Below, in pieces: positions 1-7,964 of a stretch of DNA of 16,576 nucleotides. The first letter of the stretch is position 1; the number at the start of each line of letters is the position of its first letter. The stretch comes from Eubacterium sp. (GTDB lineage Bacteria; Bacillota; Clostridia; Lachnospirales; Lachnospiraceae): assembly GCA_003486385.1 (NCBI GenBank), contig DNFT01000085.1, positions 1 through 16,576 of the forward strand, written 5' to 3'. Below the pieces are notes generated by a model. The model made no database searches, had not been told where the DNA came from, and was given only the letters and a program-made list of their open reading frames with translations. Both the position numbers and the translations under genes were made by a program.

Positions 1-22
1 ATGTTTTGACACCCGAATCATG
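1..22. repeat. Left copy of a motif shared with the right window end
   Basis: Bases 2-14 read TGTTTTGACACCC, immediately after the last gene's stop codon on the minus strand. The reverse complement of the right end reads TGTTTTGACCCC. The two are inverted with respect to each other and differ by one inserted base in this stretch. This may be part of a dispersed intergenic repeat cut off by the window edge. Confidence 0.4.
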
Positions 23-592
23 TTATCTTTTTTTCAGGAAATGCACTCGATTTGGATACAGCTCACAGAACACCTCCACCGCCGCCCTCTGAAGAGGCTC
101 GAATTCCTTGTCCAGCCTAAGGATATGCGGAGCCTCATAGGCAAATTTGCTTACCTGCTCCGCAAGCTTTCCGGCAATGCTCTCCTCTGATAGCTGTCCC
201 ATCCCGAAAATCACAGACGTGAATCCTCTTCCGCCGGCGCTGATGTCCATATACCTTTTACAGGTATTTTTCAACTCCGACACTATTATTTCCTGCTCCA
301 GCTCACTTTTTTTCTCAAATTCATACAGCCTGAGCCCCATAAGCGCTTCTATGGCAAGCTTCTTCTTCCTGCCTCCCGGATCCAGCCTGTCACTGTCCGC
401 AATATACTTCAAATTCATCAGATATCCGACAAAGGCATCGCTTTTCGGCTTTCCCTTGCCATATCTGGCTGTCCAGAGCTGATGGCGGAGCAGTCCATCC
501 CCGCTCTGCGTATCACGGCTGTTCTCTTCAAGTATCTGCTGTCTCTTTACAGGATCCAGCTCCGCATAATAGCTGTTCAACCATTCTTCCAT
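23..592 (-). CDS. Uncharacterised small cytoplasmic protein (possibly the DUF6553 family)
   Basis: A 189-residue protein without signal peptide or membrane segment. It is mostly charged and helical, with a basic stretch (GGRKKKLAIEALMGL) near residue 75 and a glycine-rich ISAGGRGFTSVIFGMG segment near residues 118-133 that looks like its conserved core. The length and sequence remind me of an uncharacterised Lachnospiraceae family (DUF6553), recalled from memory and not verified. The start is supported by an AGAGGAAA ribosome binding site 6-7 nt upstream. It lies 103 nt after the lipoprotein gene with no convincing terminator between, so it may be the last gene of the sensing operon. A small palindrome (GTTCT-A-AGAAC, 630-640) and a TATAAA at about 617-622 could equally give it its own promoter. 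The stop codon lies only 22 bases from the window edge, and the following bases belong to a motif seen again at the other end. Function unknown. Confidence 0.75.
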   Translation of the reverse strand: MEEWLNSYYAELDPVKRQQILEENSRDTQSGDGLLRHQLWTARYGKGKPKSDAFVGYLMNLKYIADSDRLDPGGRKKKLAIEALMGLRLYEFEKKSELEQEIIVSELKNTCKRYMDISAGGRGFTSVIFGMGQLSEESIAGKLAEQVSKFAYEAPHILRLDKEFEPLQRAAVEVFCELYPNRVHFLKKR

Positions 593-695
593 CTCTGATT
601 TCCTCTCTGATTTTCTATTTTATAATGTTGTTCTAAGAACTCTGATAAAGTTTTTCTATATATGTGCCACCGAAGCCGGCATATCCTGATAACCC

Positions 696-1733
696 TTACT
701 TTAAAAACTCATCAACATTATCTTCCGTAACCTTATGATACGGCAGAAAGATATATCTTCCATTTTCAAAATCACTGTCCGGCAGAACCCCCCCAAGGAA
801 CAGACTCAGTGCAAGACCTGATATCCGGCTTGCCTGTCCCTCCTTGTCATTGTATACCGTACCCTGGATATAGCCCTTTTTAACAGCTTCAAGAGCACTG
901 TCAAGCCCATCGATTCCTAGAATGACCGGGCGGCTGTCCTGTGGATACCCAAGTGCATCGTATGCCGCAGCCGCCCCAAGTGCCATCTCGTCATTATTGG
1001 AAAGCACAAGCTCAATATCGGTTCCATACCGGTTAATAAGCTGGGTCATTTTATTCTCAGCCTGTCCCCGGTTCCAGTTAGCGAACTGATAGCTGAGCTT
1101 CTCCAGAATTATGCCCTCCGTCTGAATAGTGCTGACCACACTGTCGGTTCTCATAATGGCATCCTGATGCCCTGCCTCACCCTCAAGCAGGACATATTGA
1201 ATCTTACCGTCGCTGTTGCGGTCTGCCGCATAATCCCCACATATTATCTCTGCCGCAATCTCTCCCTGCAGCGTACCGGATTGTGCTGCGTCCCCTCCGA
1301 CATAGTACAGCTTGTCCCATTGCATTATATCCTCATATACCGGCTCACGATTAAAGAAAATAACAGGTATGTTCTGCTGCTTTGCCATTTTAATTATATT
1401 TGACGGCTCCGTCCGGTCAACCAGATCAATAATGAGTATGTCACAGCCCGCATCAATCACCTCTCCAACAACCTTGTCCTGGATATCCTGATCATTTTTG
1501 CCATCACGAACCGTCATCGTTATCTTAAAAGTATCCGACTCATATTTCTCAAAATTTTCCTTCATACATTCCGTCAACGCATTGATAAAGGGGTCATCCT
1601 GCGTGTACAGTACTACACCAACCCTCATAATATTCCTGTTTACACCATTGTCCTTGTGACAGCCCGTCATACACAGTAAAAGACATAATATAATAACCTT
1701 TATTATCCGTTTATTTTTCACACTAATCTCCAT
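696..1733 (-). CDS. Galactose/glucose-binding lipoprotein of orthodox MglB topology, probable sensor subunit
   Basis: Extracytoplasmic type I sugar-binding protein, 345 residues as drawn. It has a basic N-terminus, a hydrophobic stretch and a lipobox ending MTGC, with the lipidated Cys at residue 25. Compared with E. coli MglB from memory, every sugar contact is present in normal order: D47 and F49 (DDPF), N128 (FFNRE), H189, D191 and R195 (GHQDAIMRT), W220, N247, D275 and N295. The calcium loop DRNSDGKIQ (171-179) and its distant Glu (E241) are intact. It should therefore bind galactose or glucose. The start is uncertain: the ATG has no well-spaced ribosome binding site, whereas a GTG four codons in (at 1721) has GGAG six bases upstream and still gives a full lipoprotein signal. 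It follows the anchored binding protein by 18 nt and sits in the kinase/regulator operon away from mglAC. I infer a role in presenting sugar to the histidine kinase, though it could also feed the transporter. Confidence 0.88.
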   Translation of the reverse strand: MEISVKNKRIIKVIILCLLLCMTGCHKDNGVNRNIMRVGVVLYTQDDPFINALTECMKENFEKYESDTFKITMTVRDGKNDQDIQDKVVGEVIDAGCDILIIDLVDRTEPSNIIKMAKQQNIPVIFFNREPVYEDIMQWDKLYYVGGDAAQSGTLQGEIAAEIICGDYAADRNSDGKIQYVLLEGEAGHQDAIMRTDSVVSTIQTEGIILEKLSYQFANWNRGQAENKMTQLINRYGTDIELVLSNNDEMALGAAAAYDALGYPQDSRPVILGIDGLDSALEAVKKGYIQGTVYNDKEGQASRISGLALSLFLGGVLPDSDFENGRYIFLPYHKVTEDNVDEFLK

Positions 1734-1751
1734 TCCCCATTCATACCGGCC

Positions 1752-2729
1752 TCAATCATAGGTATAGAGGAACTGCTGTACATCCTCCCGGAAAATATCC
1801 TCCTTATGAATCAGCCTGTACTCAATAACATAATCCGAAGCGGCATATAAACGCTTATTCAGCACATGGGAAAGCTCCAGAATACTCTTATACCCCATGC
1901 TGTAGCCATCAACTAAAATAAGCCCGTCAATTACGGAATCATCCAGATAATACACACACTTCATGCTGTTTCCTATTCCATAGAGCTTCGTTCCGGCGCC
2001 TTCCTTCCCGGCATACATCGCTGCCGCCTGCTCCAGTGCATTTGTGTCGAGCACGAACAGATAATCCACAGTCCTCTGCTGCCTGAGTGCCTCAGTAATT
2101 GACACATCATAAGTCACACCAATATCAAAAGCGATTTCACAGCCCGAGGCTGCGAGCGCATCAAGCAGTCCATGCCTGCTGTCTGCGGCATATTCCGTCC
2201 CTCCAAGCCCGCCTACAATTCCAACGCTTCTTCCCTCAATGACATTTCTGTTCACCAGATCCTCTCCCAGCGCATAGCCCATGGAATAATTATCAGGCAT
2301 GATAACCGGCAGACCGGAGCGCTTCGACTGACCACTCTTACCGGCGTTGCCCAGAACATCATTGGCTACCAGTATAACCGGCTTCTGTGTGCGAAGCTCC
2401 TTTAACACCGTCTCTGTGTCATTCCCCGGTGCCGCCTGAATAATAAAAGCATCCACCTGATTATCCAGCTGCTCATATATCAGGGTTCTCTCCTCCTGTG
2501 CATTCTCAATCTCATCCGTATTACAGATAATAAGATGTATATTCTGCATTCTTGCTGCCTGCTTGACACCGTTGAAAAAGGAATCCCATTTTTCATCACC
2601 GGATTTCTCAACGATAACTGCTACCCTCTTCTGTGGCTTTTCGTCTGCAAATATCTGACGCACACACAGCAGCAGTAATATGGCAAGACATATTTCAGAC
2701 AGCAGAAAGGTGGTTTTAGGTTTTTTCAT
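1752..2729 (-). CDS. Membrane-anchored periplasmic-binding-protein-like sugar sensor
   Basis: 325 residues from the preferred start. An N-terminal hydrophobic segment (about residues 8-28) has no lipobox (the Cys is preceded by LLL), so it is probably an uncleaved anchor. It is followed by a type I periplasmic-binding-protein fold of the RbsB/LacI kind: RVAVIVEKSGDEKWDSFF opens the first lobe, VDAFIIQAAP and PVILVANDV are its later strands, and SVGIVGGLGG opens the second lobe. I chose the ATG at 2729 because GAGGGTG lies just upstream; an in-frame ATG at 2777 would extend 62 nt into the kinase gene. The chosen start still overlaps the kinase stop by 14 nt, implying translational coupling. 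No ABC permease or ATPase adjoins it. With the kinase just upstream, a role as sugar-sensing partner, as described for XylFII-LytS in Clostridium, is a reasonable inference. The ligand is unknown. Confidence 0.8.
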   Translation of the reverse strand: MKKPKTTFLLSEICLAILLLLCVRQIFADEKPQKRVAVIVEKSGDEKWDSFFNGVKQAARMQNIHLIICNTDEIENAQEERTLIYEQLDNQVDAFIIQAAPGNDTETVLKELRTQKPVILVANDVLGNAGKSGQSKRSGLPVIMPDNYSMGYALGEDLVNRNVIEGRSVGIVGGLGGTEYAADSRHGLLDALAASGCEIAFDIGVTYDVSITEALRQQRTVDYLFVLDTNALEQAAAMYAGKEGAGTKLYGIGNSMKCVYYLDDSVIDGLILVDGYSMGYKSILELSHVLNKRLYAASDYVIEYRLIHKEDIFREDVQQFLYTYD

Positions 2730-4548
2730 CGTCACCCTCATTCCCGGGCTTTTTAACCCCATTCTCCAAAAGCTCACAATTTTCTTCCGTATACGGTATC
2801 GCCGGCAGATGGATTGTTACCGTTGTGCCCTCATCAGGCTCGCTCTCGACAATAAGACCGTACTCTGCGCCGAACATCAGCTGAATGCGCGTGTGTACAT
2901 TAATCAGTCCCACTCCCGAGCCGTGCTTTGGCACCTTCTTATTATCCGACAAAATATTCTTAACATCCTCCTGTCTCATTCCCATGCCGTTGTCCGATAC
3001 TGCCAGATATATATCATTATCCGTCCTCCAGCCCTTAACCAGAATCCTTGGATTATCGTCAGCATCCATATTCCCTACACCATAGTATATAGCGTTTTCC
3101 AGAATCGGCTGTATGATAAGCTTCACCGTGCAGAACTGATGGATTTCCTCCGAGACATCATACTCCGTCACAAAGCGCTCCTTATAGCGGTACTTCTGTA
3201 TATTCATATAGTTTTTGCAATGCTTCAGCTCATCCTCAATACTGATAATTGTCTTTCCGTTTGACAGGCTTATACGAAAAATCTTGGCAAGCTCCGAAAT
3301 CATAAAAACCGCATCCTTATTTTTGTTGCCCTCAATCATCCAGGTGATTGACTCCAGAGTATTATAAAGAAAATGCGGATTAATCTGGCTTTGCAGTGCA
3401 GCCAGCTCACTCCTCCTGCGCTTGTTCTGCTGGGCAACAATCTCCGTCATCAGGTGTTCAATCTCCTCATAGGACTTCTGGACAGAATTTCCCAAATGTC
3501 TGATTTCGTATGAACCCCCTATATAAATATCCGGCTTTTCACCCGCCTCATATGCTGTCACAGATGCATCCAGCTTGATAATAGGGCTGGAAATCTTCCT
3601 CGAGACAATCCTGTTGACCACAAGCAGCATCATGATAAGCATGATAACAATAATTACCATGTACATACGGAACTGCTTCACACTGTCCGTCCTGACATCC
3701 TCAAGTACAACTCCGACCAGCTTCCAGCCGGTATAAGAAATAGTATTTACTATAATAGTCCGTTTTTCGCCGGAGGGACTGAGCTGATTCCGGTATATTC
3801 CATCCTCATTGCTGCATGGAATATCCACATTCTCACTGAACATGCCATTGCTGATTTCATTCGCGTAAGGGTGGTAAATCAGCTTTCCATCTCCGTCACA
3901 TATATAATAATAATGCTCACTGCTCTTATAATTGATCCGGCTGAACAGCTTCTCAATAAAGGAATACTTCATATCCACCAGCAGTATTCCATTTTCCGGA
4001 CGGTCCCCGGATATGAAATCGACCGCCTGGCTTAAGGAAATAACCCGGTAATACCTCTTCGCATCATCCCGGAACAGGTTCTGTATATGCGGCGTGGAAA
4101 AATGCATATTTGCAACCTTCTCTGCCGCATTCACAAACCATGGCTGTCCTGTAACCTTGATACCCTCCTTCTGAAGTGTGACCGGTTCCGCCACAATCAG
4201 TTCTCCTTCCATATCATAAAGTGCAATACTATGTATCTTATCCTTGTCCGCTTCATAAATAAGATTGAGCTGCTGGTTGAACTCCGGATCGGAAACATCA
4301 TATACCTGTATAATATTATAGTTTATTGTGTTCGCAAGATGTCTCATGCTCTTAAGGTATTGCTCCGTCGAGCTGACAATGGACTCCATCATGTTCTGTG
4401 TATTGCTGACATCATTATGACGCATTGCCGTTTCATACCGGTTATAGAGCAGCAGACCAATGAATATCGAGGTCGTTACCGTCATAAGCGACAGCGCCAG
4501 CATGATAACCGATTGTATATCAGACACTTTTCTTTTCTTTTTTTTCAT
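2716..4548 (-). CDS. YesM-type sensor histidine kinase with extracytoplasmic Cache-like domain
   Basis: 610-residue membrane histidine kinase. The order is: basic N-terminus, TM1 (about 14-35), a large extracytoplasmic region (36-295) with the look of a double Cache sensor, TM2 (about 296-315), a HAMP-like linker, a coiled segment ending in QQNKRRRSELAALQ, the His_kinase box SQINPHFLYNTLES with phosphoacceptor H392, then an HATPase domain with N-box PILENAIYYGV, G1 DNGMGM and G2 GSGVGL. This is the LytS/YesM class, which pairs with AraC-type response regulators. Its start codon overlaps the regulator stop (ATGA, 4 nt), with AGGAAAACAGGT directly upstream, and its end overlaps the next gene. 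It should phosphorylate the response regulator encoded just before it. The two binding proteins encoded after it are candidate extracytoplasmic partners. Confidence 0.94.
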   Translation of the reverse strand: MKKKKRKVSDIQSVIMLALSLMTVTTSIFIGLLLYNRYETAMRHNDVSNTQNMMESIVSSTEQYLKSMRHLANTINYNIIQVYDVSDPEFNQQLNLIYEADKDKIHSIALYDMEGELIVAEPVTLQKEGIKVTGQPWFVNAAEKVANMHFSTPHIQNLFRDDAKRYYRVISLSQAVDFISGDRPENGILLVDMKYSFIEKLFSRINYKSSEHYYYICDGDGKLIYHPYANEISNGMFSENVDIPCSNEDGIYRNQLSPSGEKRTIIVNTISYTGWKLVGVVLEDVRTDSVKQFRMYMVIIVIMLIMMLLVVNRIVSRKISSPIIKLDASVTAYEAGEKPDIYIGGSYEIRHLGNSVQKSYEEIEHLMTEIVAQQNKRRRSELAALQSQINPHFLYNTLESITWMIEGNKNKDAVFMISELAKIFRISLSNGKTIISIEDELKHCKNYMNIQKYRYKERFVTEYDVSEEIHQFCTVKLIIQPILENAIYYGVGNMDADDNPRILVKGWRTDNDIYLAVSDNGMGMRQEDVKNILSDNKKVPKHGSGVGLINVHTRIQLMFGAEYGLIVESEPDEGTTVTIHLPAIPYTEENCELLENGVKKPGNEGDDEKT

Positions 4549-6155
4549 ACCTGTTTTCCTATATGCTCCATACGATATTTAGATGGAGACATTCCGTACC
4601 TGCGTTTAAAGACATAGCTGAAATAGTTGGCGTCTTCATAGCCTACATGCTCTGCAATTTCATAGCTTTTCTCTTCTGTTTCCAGCAGCAGCCTTACCGC
4701 CTGCTGCATCCTGTAATCCGTCAGATATGTTATAAACGAACTTCCTGACTCCTTTTTAAACATGGATGAAAAATAGGAGTTGGATACTCCAAGCTTAGAG
4801 CACACCGTATCCAATGACAAATCCGGCTCGGAATAACAGTCACGGACTATATTTTTTGCCTCCGCAATCAGATAACACAGTGAAGATTTCCTGACATTTT
4901 TAAATTCCTCCGAAATCGACAGTGACACCTTCACAAGCCAGTCCGATAATGCGCTTTCATCCATTCTGGTAATCTCTTCATAGTCATTCCTGATATTTCC
5001 TGTATGGTCCTCGAATTTCATATGGTTATTTCCACAGAAGCGATACAGGTTTCCAACAATTTCCATGACGGTAAAATTATGCTGCACAATTGTTTTGGCA
5101 CTATCCTTAAGCTTCTTCACCAGCGCAAGAACCGCATGCTCGACATCCTCACGCACACCAATGCGTATTGCCTTGAATACGGCATTCATATCAATATCCT
5201 CAAGCTGTGCCGAAGGCTCCTGCCCCTTCGGTGCTATATCCTCAATATTGATAGAACGTCCGGCTCCATATATTACGCGGTAGGAAAGTGCCTCTCTTGC
5301 GCCCTCATAGGACTGCCTTACAGACAGCAGCTCCCGGCACACCTTGCCGATTCCTACAGTTACAACCGCCCCCAGAAAGCGGTCTGCCCATCTGCAGAAC
5401 CTGTCGCTGTCATCCGTAAGCCTCTTAATGCTGTCCTCGCTCTCAAGATTAAAAATCAGGACGATATTCCCAAGATAAGTAAAATACCTGTAATCCCACC
5501 TTGCGCTCAGTCTCTCCTGAACCTCCCGCTGCACCGACATGGAAAGCAGCAGCGGGGACATGCCATCCGGAACATGATTCTGCGATGTATGCATGACTGC
5601 ACAGCAGTAATAAGGTCCCGGCAGCGAAATCTTATAATCACTCAGGAATTTACTGACCTCGCCTTCAAGAATACGCCCCTCAATAAGCGAACAGAAAAAG
5701 TTCACACGCAGCGCAGGAAGGGAATCTGCATAATACTGCTCCAGCTTGATGACATTGAGTTTCTCATCTCTTTCCTTATCGAGAACACTCTTCAGGCGGC
5801 TCAGGCACTCTGAAAGCTCATCGGCATTGACAGGCTTTAAAATATATTCATCAATCTCAAGATGAACCGCCTCCTTGGCATATTCAAATTCATCAAAGCC
5901 GGTCAGAATGAGAATACGCACTCCGGGATTTTCCTGCTTCATATAACGCGCCAGCTCAAGACCGTTCATATACGGCATCTTAATATCCGTAATTACCACA
6001 TCAGGCTGTACCTTTTCTGATAACTCCAGTGCCTTAACGCCGTTCTGAGCCTTGCCTGCCACCTCAAATCCAAGTCCCGCCCAGTCGATTCTCTCTTCAA
6101 TCATATTGGTAACTTCTTCCTCATCATCTACAAGAAGCACTTTATACTTAAACAT
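4545..6155 (-). CDS. YesN-type response regulator with AraC DNA-binding domain
   Basis: 536-residue transcription regulator. The N-terminal receiver domain (1 to about 120) has acidic pocket D10/D11, phosphoacceptor D57 in TDIKMP, the switch Thr in ILTGFDEFEYA and Lys in LKPVNADEL. A long middle region is typical of YesN proteins. The C-terminal AraC domain (about the last 105 residues) has two helix-turn-helix units: LSLDTVCSKLGVSNSYFSSMF, and YEIAEHVGYEDANYFSYVFKRRYGMSPSKYR. I chose the ATG at 6155 because GGAGGAGACAG precedes it and the receiver begins immediately (MFKYKVLLVDDE); the reading frame extends upstream to 6218 without a domain match. It is the first gene of the sensing operon and follows the mgl terminator. 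By analogy with other YesMN pairs it probably activates the neighbouring sugar transport genes. Confidence 0.94.
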   Translation of the reverse strand: MFKYKVLLVDDEEEVTNMIEERIDWAGLGFEVAGKAQNGVKALELSEKVQPDVVITDIKMPYMNGLELARYMKQENPGVRILILTGFDEFEYAKEAVHLEIDEYILKPVNADELSECLSRLKSVLDKERDEKLNVIKLEQYYADSLPALRVNFFCSLIEGRILEGEVSKFLSDYKISLPGPYYCCAVMHTSQNHVPDGMSPLLLSMSVQREVQERLSARWDYRYFTYLGNIVLIFNLESEDSIKRLTDDSDRFCRWADRFLGAVVTVGIGKVCRELLSVRQSYEGAREALSYRVIYGAGRSINIEDIAPKGQEPSAQLEDIDMNAVFKAIRIGVREDVEHAVLALVKKLKDSAKTIVQHNFTVMEIVGNLYRFCGNNHMKFEDHTGNIRNDYEEITRMDESALSDWLVKVSLSISEEFKNVRKSSLCYLIAEAKNIVRDCYSEPDLSLDTVCSKLGVSNSYFSSMFKKESGSSFITYLTDYRMQQAVRLLLETEEKSYEIAEHVGYEDANYFSYVFKRRYGMSPSKYRMEHIGKQV

Positions 6156-6196
6156 CTGTCTCCTCCATGCTTGATAAGATTTCTTTCTGTATTTAC

Positions 6197-6239
6197 AAAA
6201 ATGGCACGAATTACCCAATAACCGATTCGTGCCATTTTT
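6197..6239 (-). terminator. Rho-independent terminator of the mgl operon
   Basis: A perfect 15-bp inverted repeat (core TGGCACGAAT/ATTCGTGCCA) with a 13-nt loop, A-rich on one side and T-rich on the other. In the minus orientation it lies 52 nt after the mglC stop and is followed by TTTTT. It separates mglBAC from the response regulator operon, though partial readthrough would still reach the regulator 42 nt further on. Confidence 0.85.
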
Positions 6240-6244
6240 TCTTT

Positions 6245-6250
6245 ATTATA
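6245..6250 (-). promoter_or_regulatory. Possible -10 element for the sensing operon
   Basis: A perfect TATAAT on the minus strand lies between the mglC stop and the terminator hairpin, about 90 nt before the regulator start codon. No good -35 is seen at 16-18 nt spacing (TAGGAT is the nearest). A transcript from here would begin in or next to the hairpin. The sensing operon needs either such a promoter or readthrough from mglC. Confidence 0.3.
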
Positions 6251-6291
6251 CTCTTTTTTTCACCAAAATCCTACTATATCACAGTTTTTTT

Positions 6292-7944
6292 CTACTTTTT
6301 CTTGACATACTTAAGACAGTCAAGTGTAACTGCAACCAGAATGATAATACCCTCGAATATAAACTGCAGGTTAGTATCAATACCCAGAATAGTAAGTGAG
6401 TAGGTAAGTGCCGTAAAAATCATTACTCCTGTTACAACTCCTGAAATCTTACCTATACCACCTGTAAATGATACTCCTCCTACAACACATGCGGCGATGG
6501 CGTCCATATCCCAGCCCTGTCCGTAAGCGGCACTACCGGAACCTATCATACGGTTACACTCCAGCCATGAACCAAATCCGTAAAGTATACCTGCCAGAAC
6601 GAAGGCTCCCATTGTAACTGCAAATACGGAAATACCCGATACTGCTGCCGCCTCAGGATTACCTCCGACCGCATACAGATTCTTTCCGAAGGTTGTCTTG
6701 TTCCAGATAAACCATACAACCACAACCGCTACAACCGCCCAGAGAATGATTGTCGGGAATCTTCCTATTTTAGGAATGAACATTGCCGGAATCGAGGACT
6801 CAATTGCTCCGAAGGATACTCCCTTGGTAGCATAGGTTACAAGTCCGAAGATAATAAGCATGTTCGCCATTGTTGATATGAATGGATGCATCTTAAATTT
6901 TGCCATAAAGAAGCCCGCAACGGAAGCAAAGGCAGTTGTCAGAAGCACGCACACAACCAGTGCAAGAATCGCCCTCATAGGTATCGGAATACCCGTGAAA
7001 TCAAATATATGACCGAATACTCCACCTGTATTAACACCCTTATGCATGATTATTGTCGCCGTTACCATACCCATGCCGACCATTCTTCCCACGGAAAGGT
7101 CTGTACCGGTTAACAGAATCAGACCTGCAACACCAAGTGCAAGAAATACTCGCGGTGATGCCTGCTGAAGAATATTCAGGATGTTCGCCATAGTGAGCAG
7201 CTGTGTATTCTTTACAATCGGCGTAATAAAACAGAGAGCAATAAATATCAATATAATTACAATATAAAGACCATTTTTATAAAGGAACTGTGAGGTATTA
7301 AATGTATATTTATAATTTTCCAGCTTCTGCTTACGTCTCTGCGCGTAGGTAAACTTCGACATACGGAGCAGATCAATCAGATGATATTCATGCACAAATG
7401 CCTCATGCTTTCTGTCCTTTATTTCCTGAAGCTTGGATTCATGCATCATCTGCGCATCATACAGGCGGTTCTTGTATACATATTTTTCATCCTTGATTTC
7501 CTGTCTATCCTTAAGCTCAGAAAGTGCTTTCGTATGCTCCGCCTTAAGCCTTTCGCGTATTCCTTCATACTCGGCATTCTCTGCTCTTTTTGCAGCCGCA
7601 CAGCTGTCAACCACTTTTTTATAATAATCATTTTTATAGTGGGCGGCAAGATATGCCTCTGCATCCGCAATCAGCCCGGAGACCTTGTCCTTATTCTTAT
7701 TCTCAATCTCCTTTGCCTTTTTAAGCTGTTCCTTATCCTCGCGGATTATCTCCTGCTGCTCCTGTTTTGTATAATTTTTATCCTCCTTTGTCAGTGCTAT
7801 ATGTGTTTTCAACGCCTGAACCCGGTCGGAACCATCTACACGCAGGGCATCTATCTGCTCCTGTATTTTACCGATATATTCATCTATCGGTGCTAAAAGC
7901 TTAGCTTCATCTTCTATAGAAAGACATCTGATATCATTTGCCAT
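6292..7944 (-). CDS. mglC: Galactose/methyl-galactoside ABC permease MglC with a long cytoplasmic N-terminal extension
   Basis: 550 residues, against about 336 for E. coli MglC. Residues about 216-550 are a complete branched BPD_transp_2 permease of the RbsC/MglC type: first TM at about 226-243, then ALGVAGLILLTGTDLSVGRMVG, the cytoplasmic coupling motif NLYAVGGNPEAAAVSGIS, IAACVVGGVSFTGGIG and the C-terminal DCLKYVKKK, all close to E. coli MglC. Residues 1-215 have no counterpart there. They are Lys/Glu/Gln-rich, lack membrane segments and read as long amphipathic helices or coiled coil (for example QEQQEIIREDKEQLKKAKEI), ending in a Tyr/Arg/Lys-rich stretch before TM1. The whole is one open frame, and GAGAGGAG precedes the ATG at 7944, so the extension is translated from a proper start. 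It lies 20 nt after mglA and is the last gene before the terminator. It imports sugar delivered by the operon's binding protein; the role of the extension is unknown. Confidence 0.93.
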   Translation of the reverse strand: MANDIRCLSIEDEAKLLAPIDEYIGKIQEQIDALRVDGSDRVQALKTHIALTKEDKNYTKQEQQEIIREDKEQLKKAKEIENKNKDKVSGLIADAEAYLAAHYKNDYYKKVVDSCAAAKRAENAEYEGIRERLKAEHTKALSELKDRQEIKDEKYVYKNRLYDAQMMHESKLQEIKDRKHEAFVHEYHLIDLLRMSKFTYAQRRKQKLENYKYTFNTSQFLYKNGLYIVIILIFIALCFITPIVKNTQLLTMANILNILQQASPRVFLALGVAGLILLTGTDLSVGRMVGMGMVTATIIMHKGVNTGGVFGHIFDFTGIPIPMRAILALVVCVLLTTAFASVAGFFMAKFKMHPFISTMANMLIIFGLVTYATKGVSFGAIESSIPAMFIPKIGRFPTIILWAVVAVVVVWFIWNKTTFGKNLYAVGGNPEAAAVSGISVFAVTMGAFVLAGILYGFGSWLECNRMIGSGSAAYGQGWDMDAIAACVVGGVSFTGGIGKISGVVTGVMIFTALTYSLTILGIDTNLQFIFEGIIILVAVTLDCLKYVKKK

Positions 7945-7964
7945 AGCTCTCGTACTCCTCTCTG

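Noticed and set aside
2730..2777. Longer N-terminus of the anchored binding protein starting at 2777
   Set aside because: The ATG at 2729 has GAGGGTG upstream and directly precedes the membrane anchor; the extra 16 residues lie inside the kinase gene and add no signal feature.
2680..3264. 194-codon open frame on the plus strand
   Set aside because: It is opposite the end of the histidine kinase and the start of the anchored binding protein, both well supported.
5004..5813. 269-codon open frame on the plus strand
   Set aside because: It lies wholly opposite the response regulator gene, has no ribosome binding site or recognisable domain, and its composition reflects the sense gene's codons.
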